DNA of 16,187 nucleotides from an uncultured Pseudomonadota bacterium (GCA_903939665.1 CAJAHZ010000410.1:1-16187); one strand, 5' to 3'; positions 1-8,839 are shown, counted from the stretch's first letter. Notes: generated from the sequence alone by a model not told the origin. A program made the numbers and translations.

Positions 1-63
1 CTGGAAAATTCGGAAGGTGGTGGCGCGCTGGCTACCTTAAGCCTGCTGCGCACGCCGCTTTAG
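1..63 (+). CDS. creC: C-terminal end of a CreC-type sensor histidine kinase (partial)
   Basis: Frame 1 is open from the window edge to TAG at 61-63 and encodes LENSEGGGALATLSLLRTPL. As I recall it, this matches the extreme C-terminus of E. coli CreC, where the kinase ATPase domain ends in an L-N---GG-LA-L-L pattern followed by a few tail residues. Only 20 codons are present, so no catalytic motif can be checked. The identification rests on this short match plus the position directly upstream of creD, which is the normal creB-creC-creD order. In that system CreC is the inner-membrane sensor that phosphorylates the response regulator CreB. It could in principle be another histidine kinase. Confidence 0.78.
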   Translation: MENSEGGGALATLSLLRTPL

Positions 64-93
64 TGCCCCGGCGGCGCAACACCAGCGCCGAAG

Positions 94-112
94 CAGACGC
101 CGGTGACGTCTG
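94..112. terminator. Weak stem-loop after the creC stop
   Basis: CAGACG (94-99) and CGTCTG (107-112) form a perfect 6-bp stem with a 7-nt loop. It is followed by ATTTTCC rather than a real T-run. It lies 30 bp after the creC stop and could act as a weak attenuator between creC and creD, but it is too short to call a strong intrinsic terminator. Confidence 0.25.
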
Positions 113-145
113 ATTTTCCGGCCCTCCGCACCGGCATATTACGAC

Positions 146-161
146 TTCACTCTCCCTTCAC
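146..161 (+). promoter_or_regulatory. CreB-binding 'cre tag' upstream of creD
   Basis: TTCACTCTCCCTTCAC is an exact match to the direct repeat TTCAC-N6-TTCAC known as the CreB recognition sequence in E. coli and Aeromonas. It sits in the 179-bp creC-creD spacer, 81 bp before the creD ATG, so CreB would be expected to control creD and the overlapping GH3 gene. A third isolated TTCAC at 224-228 has no partner at the right spacing. I do not see a good -10 hexamer at the spacing used in E. coli. The weak AT-rich candidates are CATATT (135-140, upstream of the tag) and CATACT (205-210). Confidence 0.75.
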
Positions 162-242
162 CCGCCGCACACGCGGCCCGCATCAGCCGCTCACATCACC
201 TCGCCATACTCGCTCTCAACCCATTCACAAAGGAGACGAGCG

Positions 243-1589
243 ATGAAGAACCCCTTGCTGCAAAAATGTGCGCTGCTGGCGCTGATCGGCGCGCTGCTGC
301 TGATTCCACTATCGATGATCGAACGCACGATCGACGAGCGCACAGCACACCGCGCCGAGGCGATCCGTGCAATCGCGGCGAGTACCGCCGGCGAGCAGTC
401 AATCAGCGGACCGGTGCTGACGATTCCGGTCGTCGAGGAATATGACGACGAGCAGATCGAGGAGAGCAACGGCGAACGCAAGAAAAAAACAATCCGCCGC
501 AAGCGCACCCACACCGTCACCGTACTGCCGCGCCAGCTTCATTTCGACGGCGGGCTGAACGTCGAAAAACGCGCCTACGGCCTACACGAAACGGCAGTTT
601 TCGAGTTGCAGGGGGTGATCACCGGTAGCTTCGAAACACCGGGCGTAGCCGCGCTACCCGCACTCGGGCAGAACGCGCATCTGACCTGGGGAACGCCATC
701 CGTCTCGGTCGGCATTAGCGACGCACGCGGGATCAGCGGCGAGCCGAAGGTGGAGATCGGCGGCAAGGTGTTAAGCCTGCGGCGAGGGACCAAAGCGGCT
801 TGTTTGAAGACCGGGTTTCACGTTGAAGCCGGCGCACCGCACGATGGCAAGTCAGTGATTTTGCCGTTCCGCATCGATCTGCGTCTGGCCGGAACGGGCA
901 GCGTCGGCTTTGTCCCGCTCGGCGAAATTTCCACCGCGGAACTGCGTGGCAACTGGCCGCACCCGAGCTTTGGCGGCGATTTTTTGCCGCGTAGCCGCGA
1001 AGTTGGCGCCGCCGGTTTTACCGCACGCTGGAGCACCACAGCGCTTGCTTCGAATGCCGGCAACGCGCCAAGTGACGCCAATGCCAGCGGTTTCCAGGTG
1101 CGCCTGATAGACCCGGTCGATGTCTATCGACAGGCGCTGCGTGCGGTGAAGTACGGCGTGCTGTTCATCGTCCTCTCGTTTTCGGCTTTCTTCACCTTCG
1201 AGCATCTGCGCAGCCTGCCGATCCACCCGATCCAGTATCTGCTGGTCGGCCTGGCGCAAGCGGTTTTCTTTCTGCTGCTGACCAGCCTCTCCGAACACAT
1301 CAGCTTCTCGCACGCCTATCTGGCTGCGGCTGCGGCGTCGATCTGCCTGATCGGCATTTATCTCGCCTCCATCCTGCGCGGCTGGACGCGCGGACTGGGC
1401 TTCTCCAGCGCACTGGCCATCCTCTACGCGGCGCTGTTCGGCATTCTGCGCTCCGAGCAGAACGCTTTGTTGCTCGGCTCTATCCTGCTCTTCATCGCGC
1501 TCGCCGCATTGATGCTCGGCACGCGCAGCATTGACTGGTACCGTCTTGGCAAAGCGAGCGGCGATGTCGTTACGGACAACGGACAATGA
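243..1589 (+). CDS. creD: CreD family inner-membrane protein
   Basis: The 448-residue product matches the usual length of CreD (about 450). One N-terminal membrane segment (about residues 9-23) is followed by a roughly 270-residue presumably periplasmic domain, which has a very basic stretch near residues 80-90 (ERKKKTIRRKRTH). A C-terminal block of about five membrane segments follows (roughly 303-319, 331-348, 355-374, 381-402 and 408-424). The family-typical VDVYRQALRAVKYG lead-in, HPIQYLLVG and SLSEH stretches are present. The start is set by AAAGGAG at 229-235, 7 bases before the ATG. CreD is the main output of the CreBC system and is linked to envelope integrity and beta-lactam response; its biochemical activity is not known. 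The upstream cre tag suggests direct CreB control. The last bases overlap the next gene as ATGA, so the two are very likely translated together. Confidence 0.94.
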   Translation: MKNPLLQKCALLALIGALLLIPLSMIERTIDERTAHRAEAIRAIAASTAGEQSISGPVLTIPVVEEYDDEQIEESNGERKKKTIRRKRTHTVTVLPRQLHFDGGLNVEKRAYGLHETAVFELQGVITGSFETPGVAALPALGQNAHLTWGTPSVSVGISDARGISGEPKVEIGGKVLSLRRGTKAACLKTGFHVEAGAPHDGKSVILPFRIDLRLAGTGSVGFVPLGEISTAELRGNWPHPSFGGDFLPRSREVGAAGFTARWSTTALASNAGNAPSDANASGFQVRLIDPVDVYRQALRAVKYGVLFIVLSFSAFFTFEHLRSLPIHPIQYLLVGLAQAVFFLLLTSLSEHISFSHAYLAAAAASICLIGIYLASILRGWTRGLGFSSALAILYAALFGILRSEQNALLLGSILLFIALAALMLGTRSIDWYRLGKASGDVVTDNGQ

Positions 1590-2941
1590 TCAGCCGCACT
1601 GAAACATCCAGCCGCCCGCTGCGCGTGGCGCTGTGGGCCGGCGGCCTGCTCGCGCTGCCTCTGGCCCTGCTGCTGCGCAACCCACTGCTGCTGCAGTGGC
1701 GGCCGCTGGCAACGCCGTTGCTGTTTGCCGTGACGATTGCCGTAGCGGTCTTCATCGCGCTACGTTGGCAATGGCCGCAGGCCCGCCGGCAAGGCGCACT
1801 GCTCCTTGCGCTGTGGGTTGGCGCGCTGCTGCTGGCCGGCACGCAGGAGGCGGTGTTCGGCTGGCGCAAGCAGCAGGTACTGGCCGCGCACCACGCGGCC
1901 GCACAAAAACTTGGCGCGCACATGATCGTCGGCTACAGCGATCCGCAGGCGGTAAAAACACTCGTCGAAAAAGGTCTGATCGGTGGCATTTTTATCAGCG
2001 CGCACAACGTGCGGGGGCGCAGCAGCGAGACGATCCACGCCGAGATTTCGGCACTGCAGGATCTGCGCAAGATCGCCGGATTGCCGCCGCTGATTGTCAG
2101 TACCGACCAGGAAGGCGGCATCGTTTCGCGCATGTCGCCGCCGCTCTCGCGACTGCCGTCACTGGCCGATGTGATCGCCGAAGCAAGACCGGAGGAGATC
2201 GAATTGCTGGCCTTTGCCTACGGCGAGAAACATGGCCGCGAACTGGCGGCACTCGGCGTGAATATCAATTTCGCACCGCTCGCCGATCTCTCGTCGCCTG
2301 CCGAACGCCATAGTTTCGACTTCCGCAGCCTGATCGGACGGCGGGCGATCGACACCGACCCGGCGCGTGTCAGCCCGGCAGTGATCGGTTACGCACACGG
2401 ACTTGAAGTGAACGGGGTGCATGCGACGCTGAAACATTTTCCCGGCCTCGGGCGGGTGACCACCGATACGCACATCTTTCCGGCGATGCTGGCGGCCAGT
2501 GCGAGCGATCTGGAGGACAGCGACTGGATACCGTTCCGCGCCGGATTGCAATCCACGCAATCGCTGCTGATGGTCGGTCACGCCACGCTGAGCGCGGTCG
2601 ATGCAAGCAAACCGGCATCACGGTCGGCCAGGGTGGTCCGCGAGATCGTTCGCCAGCACTGGGGGCACGATGGTGTTCTGGTCACCGACGATCTGACGAT
2701 GGGCGCCGCGGTTCGCCACGGCCTGTGTTCGGCGGGCGTCGATGCGATCAACGCCGGAATCGACCTGCTGCTGGTTTCCTACGATGCGGCGCAGTACTAC
2801 GAAATTTTCTACTGCCTGCTGCAGGCGGCGCAGCACGGGAAAATTGACGCCGCGATGCTTGAGGACAGTGAGCGCCGACTCGGCAAATTGCAGGGGGTAC
2901 TGAAGCGCGCAGCGCCGTACACACTGGCCAGCGCAAAATGA
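1586..2941 (+). CDS. Membrane-anchored glycoside hydrolase family 3 protein (NagZ-like beta-N-acetylhexosaminidase)
   Basis: The 451-residue protein has three hydrophobic segments (about residues 12-31, 40-60 and 68-88) ahead of a GH3 catalytic domain from about residue 110. NagZ landmarks are present: DQEGG at 174-178, KHFPG at 283-287 followed by the D-x-H dyad D294/H296, and VTDDLTMGA with the presumed nucleophile D369. The family's usual KHFPGHG is KHFPGLG here. NagZ is normally a soluble cytoplasmic enzyme of about 340 residues that removes N-acetylglucosamine from muropeptides. The three extra segments and the arginine distribution (N-terminus and second loop basic) favour a catalytic domain on the periplasmic side, which is an inference. 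The ATGA overlap with creD puts it in the same transcription unit, probably as part of the envelope-stress output. The substrate is not proven; a beta-glucosidase-type specificity is less likely because of the NagZ-type D-x-H dyad. Confidence 0.92.
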   Translation: MISRTETSSRPLRVALWAGGLLALPLALLLRNPLLLQWRPLATPLLFAVTIAVAVFIALRWQWPQARRQGALLLALWVGALLLAGTQEAVFGWRKQQVLAAHHAAAQKLGAHMIVGYSDPQAVKTLVEKGLIGGIFISAHNVRGRSSETIHAEISALQDLRKIAGLPPLIVSTDQEGGIVSRMSPPLSRLPSLADVIAEARPEEIELLAFAYGEKHGRELAALGVNINFAPLADLSSPAERHSFDFRSLIGRRAIDTDPARVSPAVIGYAHGLEVNGVHATLKHFPGLGRVTTDTHIFPAMLAASASDLEDSDWIPFRAGLQSTQSLLMVGHATLSAVDASKPASRSARVVREIVRQHWGHDGVLVTDDLTMGAAVRHGLCSAGVDAINAGIDLLLVSYDAAQYYEIFYCLLQAAQHGKIDAAMLEDSERRLGKLQGVLKRAAPYTLASAK

Positions 2942-2997
2942 CAAGAAGAAGCGCGGACACTCCCGCCGTCAACGCCGTCGCCACTTTGGCAAGCGAG

Positions 2998-3534
2998 CTA
3001 CCACATCAAGTCATCGGGTATCTTGAAGTCGGCATACGGATCGTCCGCATCGACTTCGGCACTGGTCTTGTTCACCCGAACAACGAGCGAGGCATCGCGC
3101 TCGGCGATCTTGTCAGCAATCACCCGAGGGACCAATTCGGTGACGCCGCCCAGACAAACGATCACCAGACGCCCGGCCATCAAATGCGCCTGCACCGCAG
3201 CCGACACGTACAGCCGTTCGATCTTGTTGTCGCGGGTAAAGTTGTAGGCGATGTCGCCGGCGCCCTTGCTCTGGCGGTTCTGCTGCACCATCTGGGCAAT
3301 TTGCGCCACAATCGCCTTCTGGGTGGCGGCCGCATCGCGCTGGGCATTGAGCTCGCGGGCCCGCTCGGCATTCCTGCGCTGCGTTTCGAGCGCAGCCAAG
3401 CGCACTTCATCGACGCTCTGCGTACCGGTCCGGCGCTCAACCTTCTTCTGCTTGTTCTTGTCCTGATTGGCCACTTTGACCTTGTTTTTGTCGACAAGGC
3501 CGGCTTTCAAAAACTGCTCTGCCAAAGACGCCAT
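2998..3534 (-). CDS. yaiL: DUF2058 (YaiL-like) protein
   Basis: The 178-residue protein ends in DDPYADFKIPDDLMW, nearly the same as the C-terminus of E. coli YaiL, and has the family's N-terminal LAEQFLKAGL and a lysine/arginine/glutamine-rich, probably helical region over residues 15-75. The middle contains the conserved GDIAYNFTRDN stretch and IADKIAERD. The reading frame is open further upstream to 3603, but I place the start at 3534 because the family begins here (MASLAEQ) and GGAG lies 9 bases upstream. The function of this cytoplasmic family is not established. It converges on the cre unit with only 56 bp between the stop codons and no clear terminator. It is not obviously linked to the leucine genes. 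Confidence 0.93.
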   Translation of the reverse strand: MASLAEQFLKAGLVDKNKVKVANQDKNKQKKVERRTGTQSVDEVRLAALETQRRNAERARELNAQRDAAATQKAIVAQIAQMVQQNRQSKGAGDIAYNFTRDNKIERLYVSAAVQAHLMAGRLVIVCLGGVTELVPRVIADKIAERDASLVVRVNKTSAEVDADDPYADFKIPDDLMW

Positions 3535-4134
3535 AGGTGCTACTCCGAAAATAAGGTTCGCAGGCCCGGGCTGCTGCGCCGGCCAGAGGAAAGGCGTAAG
3601 CATAGCAAAAGCGCGCTCCGCAAACTTGCCGGCTCTCCTGACCCAAGCGGCGAAAAGATAAGGGGATAGACAGCCGGGAAGCAGGGAAGAGGCACCTCCG
3701 GCATTGTTTTCAATCGAAACGAATGCGCCCCCCTTTGCTGGTCAGTCGTTCCCCCGTCCTGCACAGTCAATTCTATGATGGCTTTGCGGAGCGGCACTCT
3801 CCGCGTGCTCGCGGCCAGCGCCAGTCGTTCGTAACATGCCAACCTCTACCGAGACCCGCTGAAATGAAAGCGCAGCTTCCTTTCCAGAATGTCAACCGCA
3901 CCGCCAGCGCCTTGATGTTTTTGCTCTTGATCTACGCAACGGCAATTATCTCGAAGATGACCTGAAGGATCTCAGCGAAGATCTAATCAAAAAAGACGAC
4001 AATATCGACCTCGGCCACGCATATGTGCTGGTCAAGAGGTGCGGCGCACAATCAATCGTCTTCTTTCCCACGCAATTCGGCGTTTTTCGTACTTACCCAC
4101 CCGTCCTCCGGGAAACCCCTACAAAGCCTATGGC
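3535..4134. other. 600-bp gene-poor stretch with a possible coding remnant
   Basis: No intact gene is supported here. The + frame starting after TGA at 3860-3862 stays open through about 4134 and reads like protein over roughly 3890-4090 (for example LDVFALDLRNGNYLEDDL, then KKDDNIDLGHAYVLVKRCG and SIVFFPTQFGVF). This part is also more AT-rich than the flanking genes. The frame has no credible start or ribosome-binding site before a GTG at 4025, and its 3' part runs into antisense sequence of the HMG-CoA lyase gene. I do not recognise the family. It is best treated as a possible fragment of a lost gene. The rest of the stretch should contain the promoter of the DUF2058 gene and the 3' end signal of the leucine cluster, but I cannot point to convincing sequences for either. 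Confidence 0.4.
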
Positions 4135-5055
4135 TCAAGACACCCTTTTTGACCACAGCGCCTTCGCGGCCTTCGATGCCGGCTCGCGGCCCAGTGCCTG
4201 CGAGATGAACTGCCCGGCAGCAAGCAGCTTGTCCAGATCAATCCCCGTTTTTATCGACAGGCCTTCGAGCAGAAAAACCACGTCTTCGGTGGCGACATTG
4301 CCCGACGACCCCACCGCGTACGGGCAGCCACCCAGACCGGCAATCGAGCTGTCGAATACGGCCATGCCGAGTTCAAGCGAGGCGTAGATATTGGCGATCG
4401 CCATCCCGTAGGTATCGTGATAATGTCCGGCCAGCTTGCTGATCGGCACATGTGCGGCGCAGGCTTCGATCATGCGTTGCACCGAAGCCGGCGTGCCGGC
4501 GCCGACCGTATCGCCGAGCGACACTTCGTAACAGCCCATCTCGTAAAGTTTCTTGGCCACCCATGCTGTTTTTGCCGGGTCAATCGCACCTTCGTAAGGG
4601 CAGGCGACGACGCAGGAAACGTAACCACGCACTTTGATTTCGAGGGCGCTGGCAGCATCGACAACGGCATCGAAACGCTTCAGGCTCTCGGCGATGCTGC
4701 AGTTAATGTTTTTCTGCGAAAAAGACTCGGATGCAGCGCCAAAGATCGCCACTTCCGTCGCTCCCGCCTCAAGCGCCGAATCGAAACCCCTAAGGTTGGG
4801 CACCAGCACCGGATAGGCAACACCCGGTTTACGCTGTGGACTCGAGAGCACGCCGCGCAGCACTTCGTCATTGTCGCCCATCTGCGGCACCCATTTGGCC
4901 GGCACAAACGACGTCACCTCGATCGCCGACAGGCCCGCCGCAGCAAGGCGTTCAATCAACTCGATCTTGATGGCGGCGGGAACAATCAACTTCTCGTTCT
5001 GCAAACCGTCACGCGGGCCGACTTCGACGATTTTTACACGTGAGGGCAAAGACAT
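4135..5055 (-). CDS. liuE: Hydroxymethylglutaryl-CoA lyase
   Basis: The 306-residue product is a full-length HMG-CoA lyase, which splits HMG-CoA into acetyl-CoA and acetoacetate in the last step of the leucine pathway. VGPRDGLQNE spans residues 12-21, with R15/D16 as catalytic and metal-binding residues. HYHDT at 211-215 supplies the metal-binding histidines, and N253 completes the site. GLGGCPYAVGSSGNVATEDV (240-259) is the family signature, and C244 corresponds to the catalytic cysteine. It is the last gene of the cluster. Its ATG shares one base with the stop of the Doc toxin gene (TAATG), so translation is probably coupled to the toxin gene. That is unusual for a catabolic enzyme. Other carboxylyase-aldolase (DRE-TIM) enzymes are excluded by the cysteine loop. 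Confidence 0.96.
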   Translation of the reverse strand: MSLPSRVKIVEVGPRDGLQNEKLIVPAAIKIELIERLAAAGLSAIEVTSFVPAKWVPQMGDNDEVLRGVLSSPQRKPGVAYPVLVPNLRGFDSALEAGATEVAIFGAASESFSQKNINCSIAESLKRFDAVVDAASALEIKVRGYVSCVVACPYEGAIDPAKTAWVAKKLYEMGCYEVSLGDTVGAGTPASVQRMIEACAAHVPISKLAGHYHDTYGMAIANIYASLELGMAVFDSSIAGLGGCPYAVGSSGNVATEDVVFLLEGLSIKTGIDLDKLLAAGQFISQALGREPASKAAKALWSKRVS

Positions 5056-5441
5056 TATTTCAACTCCACGCAGCCGGCGCGTAGCCAGGCGGCGAAATCA
5101 GGCTCCGGAAGATCGCCGGCAGCGAGCGAAAGTACCGCTTCGACTGCGTCTGCCTGGCTGACGCTCAGCCGATAGCCATTGATGCGCAAAAACACACCCG
5201 TCGCCAGAAAAGCTGCACGTTTACTTCCGTCGACGAAGGGGTGATTTTTTGCCAAACCGAAGGCATAGGCGGCGGCACACTCAAAAACATCTGGAGATCC
5301 GTAAGCTGCCAGATTCTCGGGCCGTGCCAGTGCCGATTCGAACAAACCCTCATCGCGCAAGCCGGAGGCGCCGCCATGGATCGCCAGACTTTCGTCGTGC
5401 AACAGCACGAGCGCTTGCCGGTTGATCCAGCGAAAGCTCAT
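5055..5441 (-). CDS. doc: Doc (death-on-curing) Fic-family toxin
   Basis: This 128-residue protein matches the Doc subfamily of Fic proteins in length and layout. The active-site loop NHPFVDGSKRAAF lies at residues 66-78, with H67 as the catalytic histidine and D71, G72, K74 and R75 conserved. The asparagine of the usual HPFxDGNKR is serine here (S73). The N-terminal half has the family's LHDESLAIHGG and GLRDEGLFESAL. Doc of phage P1 is a kinase that phosphorylates EF-Tu and halts translation, and its antitoxin neutralises it by direct binding. The gene overlaps its antitoxin gene by 4 bases (ATGA) and HMG-CoA lyase by one base. Whether the serine leaves the toxin active cannot be seen from sequence. 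Confidence 0.94.
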   Translation of the reverse strand: MSFRWINRQALVLLHDESLAIHGGASGLRDEGLFESALARPENLAAYGSPDVFECAAAYAFGLAKNHPFVDGSKRAAFLATGVFLRINGYRLSVSQADAVEAVLSLAAGDLPEPDFAAWLRAGCVELK

Positions 5442-5662
5442 TTGGCCAGCGCGTGAAACGTATCGCGATACTCGCGCATGAACTCACGCCCCTGCGCCAA
5501 CTGCTCCTCAACAGCGGGATCGTAGGGCGTCAACGAAACGCCGGATGGTGACTGGGTAGCATAGAGCGTATCGCCTTTTTCCACATGCAAAAGGCCAAGC
5601 AATTCCTTGGGCAGCACGACGCCGACCGAATTGCCGATCTGGGTCAGTTTCAGGGCGAACAT
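5438..5662 (-). CDS. AbrB/MazE-type antitoxin partner of Doc
   Basis: This 74-residue protein has an N-terminal SpoVT/AbrB swapped-hairpin DNA-binding domain (about residues 3-48, with LTQIGNSVGVVLPKELL as its signature) and a short acidic C-terminal tail (49-74) of the kind that wraps around a toxin. The ATG is preceded by CGGAG with 7 bases of spacing. The gene lies 54 bp after the liuD stop and overlaps doc by 4 bases in the usual antitoxin-first order. Such antitoxins usually repress their own operon, and an imperfect palindrome overlapping a likely -10 lies directly upstream. The pairing with Doc is inferred from adjacency and is a common combination. Confidence 0.93.
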   Translation of the reverse strand: MFALKLTQIGNSVGVVLPKELLGLLHVEKGDTLYATQSPSGVSLTPYDPAVEEQLAQGREFMREYRDTFHALAK

Positions 5663-5676
5663 GGCATAGCTCCGTT

Positions 5677-5685
5677 GTTATAACA
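5677..5685 (-). promoter_or_regulatory. Extended -10 promoter for the toxin-antitoxin pair and possibly liuE
   Basis: Read on the - strand, this is TGTTATAAC, an extended -10 (TGn followed by TATAAC). TTGACT at 5702-5697 is a good -35 hexamer but only 14 bases away, so the extended -10 may be doing most of the work. Transcription would start near 5670, giving a very short leader before the antitoxin ATG at 5662. A promoter here would let the antitoxin, toxin and HMG-CoA lyase genes be transcribed independently of the rest of the cluster. Confidence 0.45.
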
Positions 5686-5694
5686 TTTGTAATA
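5679..5694. promoter_or_regulatory. Candidate operator of the AbrB-type antitoxin
   Basis: TATAACA-TT-TGTAATA is an imperfect palindrome (6 of 7 paired positions) in an AT-rich island within otherwise GC-rich DNA. It overlaps the predicted -10. This position fits autoregulation by the adjacent AbrB-type protein, which is usual for toxin-antitoxin operons. Binding is inferred only. Confidence 0.35.
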
Positions 5695-5716
5695 CTAGTC
5701 AAACCATCAGCGCAGA

Positions 5717-7768
<2,052 letters not shown>

Positions 7769-7780
7769 TTAGAACCTTTC

Positions 7781-7859
7781 ACCACCAAGACACCAAGGAA
7801 AACATAAGAATGCTTTTGCACTTCTTGGTGAAACCTGGTGCCCTTGGTGTCTTGGTGGT
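7781..7859. repeat. ACCACCAAG-type hairpin repeat between liuC and liuD
   Basis: ACCACCAAGACACCAAGG (7781-7798) is the exact reverse complement of 7842-7859, giving a perfect 18-bp stem with a 43-nt loop. The right half also contains four TTGGTG/CTGGTG words spaced 8-10 bases apart (7825, 7835, 7844 and 7852), so the element looks built from a short degenerate unit. It fills most of the 101-bp gap between the liuC stop and the liuD start. Similar CCAAG-rich intergenic repeats occur in many proteobacteria as far as I recall. The element has no coding capacity and no T-run directly after the stem on the - strand. Confidence 0.85.
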
Positions 7860-7869
7860 TGGTTTTTGT

Positions 7870-8661
7870 TTAGCTCTTGATCCACGACGGCTTGCGCTTT
7901 TCCAGAAAGGCCGTCAGCCCTTCCCTGCCCTCCGGGCTTGAGCGAACGCGGGTGATGCGCTGCGTGGTTTCAGCGATTGTCGCCGCATTGATCGGCTGGC
8001 CGGACACGACGCGGATCAGCGACTTGCATTCAGCCTGCGCGAGTGGGCCGTTCTTCAACAGGGTGTCGAGGATTTCGCCGACCGCTTCGTCAAGTTGCTC
8101 TTCACCCGGCACGATCTCGTGCAACAGCCCGATACGATAAGCCTCGGCGGCGGAAAGACGCTCGGCGGTGAGCATGTAGCGCCGACCGTGGCGCTCGCCG
8201 ATGGCCGCCAGTATGTAGGGACTGATCACCGCAGGGAGGATGCCGAGCTTGACTTCGGTCAACGCGAACAGCGCATCGTAAGTCGCCACCGCTATATCGC
8301 AGGCAGCAATCAGACCGACGCCGCCACCATAGGCCGGGCCCTGAACGCGGGCAATGGTCGGCTTGGACAATTCGTTGAGCGTGCGCATCAGCTCGGCGAG
8401 CTGGTTCGCATCGCGCAGGTTTTCCTCGGGCGAATAGTTGGCTGCGCGCTTCATCCACTTGAGATCAGCTCCGGCACAGAAACTCTTGCCGGTCGAGGAA
8501 AGCACAACGGCGCGCACCTGGGGATTGGCTTCCAGCTCGCGCAGACCAGCGGTAATCTCGGCAATCAGCACCTCGTCAAAAGCATTGTGCCGTTCGGCCT
8601 TGTTCAACGTAAGAATGCCGACGGCGCCGTCGACTTCGGTGATGATGGACTGATAATTCAT
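7870..8661 (-). CDS. liuC: Methylglutaconyl-CoA hydratase (enoyl-CoA hydratase family)
   Basis: This 263-residue crotonase-fold protein carries both oxyanion-hole regions, GKSFCAGADLKWM (58-70, A63/G64) and GPAYGGGVGL (108-117). It also has ALTEVKLGILPAVISPYI (133-150), a stretch typical of the methylglutaconyl-CoA hydratase/AUH group rather than of general fatty-acid enoyl-CoA hydratases. It would hydrate 3-methylglutaconyl-CoA to HMG-CoA. The start has a strong Shine-Dalgarno, AAGGAGG (8671-8677 on the - strand), 9 bases before the ATG. Repeat-filled gaps flank it on both sides, so its own strong ribosome-binding site may matter for balanced expression. Confidence 0.94.
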   Translation of the reverse strand: MNYQSIITEVDGAVGILTLNKAERHNAFDEVLIAEITAGLRELEANPQVRAVVLSSTGKSFCAGADLKWMKRAANYSPEENLRDANQLAELMRTLNELSKPTIARVQGPAYGGGVGLIAACDIAVATYDALFALTEVKLGILPAVISPYILAAIGERHGRRYMLTAERLSAAEAYRIGLLHEIVPGEEQLDEAVGEILDTLLKNGPLAQAECKSLIRVVSGQPINAATIAETTQRITRVRSSPEGREGLTAFLEKRKPSWIKS

Positions 8662-8708
8662 TGCTTTAAACCTCCTTCGACATGCCCCGCAGGAAATGCC
8701 CTTGGGGT

Positions 8709-8839
8709 GCAGAGGTCGCAGAGAAAATCGAAAAACCCAGAAATCCGCTTAAAACCATCGGCACAATGTCGACTCGCTTTATTGCTTCTCTCTGTGAACT
8801 CTGTGTCTCTGCGCCCTCTGCGTTGAAAGCGCTTCGCTT
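8709..8839. repeat. CGCAGAG-type repeat, copy 1 (between liuB and liuC)
   Basis: The gap after the liuB stop holds a degenerate copy of the repeat family. GCAGAGGTCGCAGAGA (8709-8724) pairs with 8806-8821 with one mismatch. The right side contains several CTCTG words in tandem. Next to the liuB stop is a TTGAAAGCGCTTCGC stretch shared almost exactly with copy 2. This is the most diverged of the three copies. Confidence 0.75.

Noticed and set aside
2942..2997. Bidirectional terminator between the convergent GH3 and DUF2058 genes
   Set aside because: I could find only a 4-bp stem (GCCA-CTT-TGGC) with no T-run, too weak to support.
2938..3669. Long + strand open frame (243 codons) after the GH3 gene
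   Set aside because: It is antisense to the DUF2058 gene, which has a recognised C-terminus, a ribosome-binding site and family similarity. The + frame has no recognisable domain.
3723..3965. Small 80-codon + strand gene ending in a hydrophobic segment
   Set aside because: It has no ribosome-binding site or recognisable similarity, and its second half overlaps a different frame that looks more protein-like.
7781..7859. Rho-independent terminator between liuC and liuD
   Set aside because: The stem is strong but the loop is 43 nt and no T-run follows on the - strand; it fits a dispersed repeat better.
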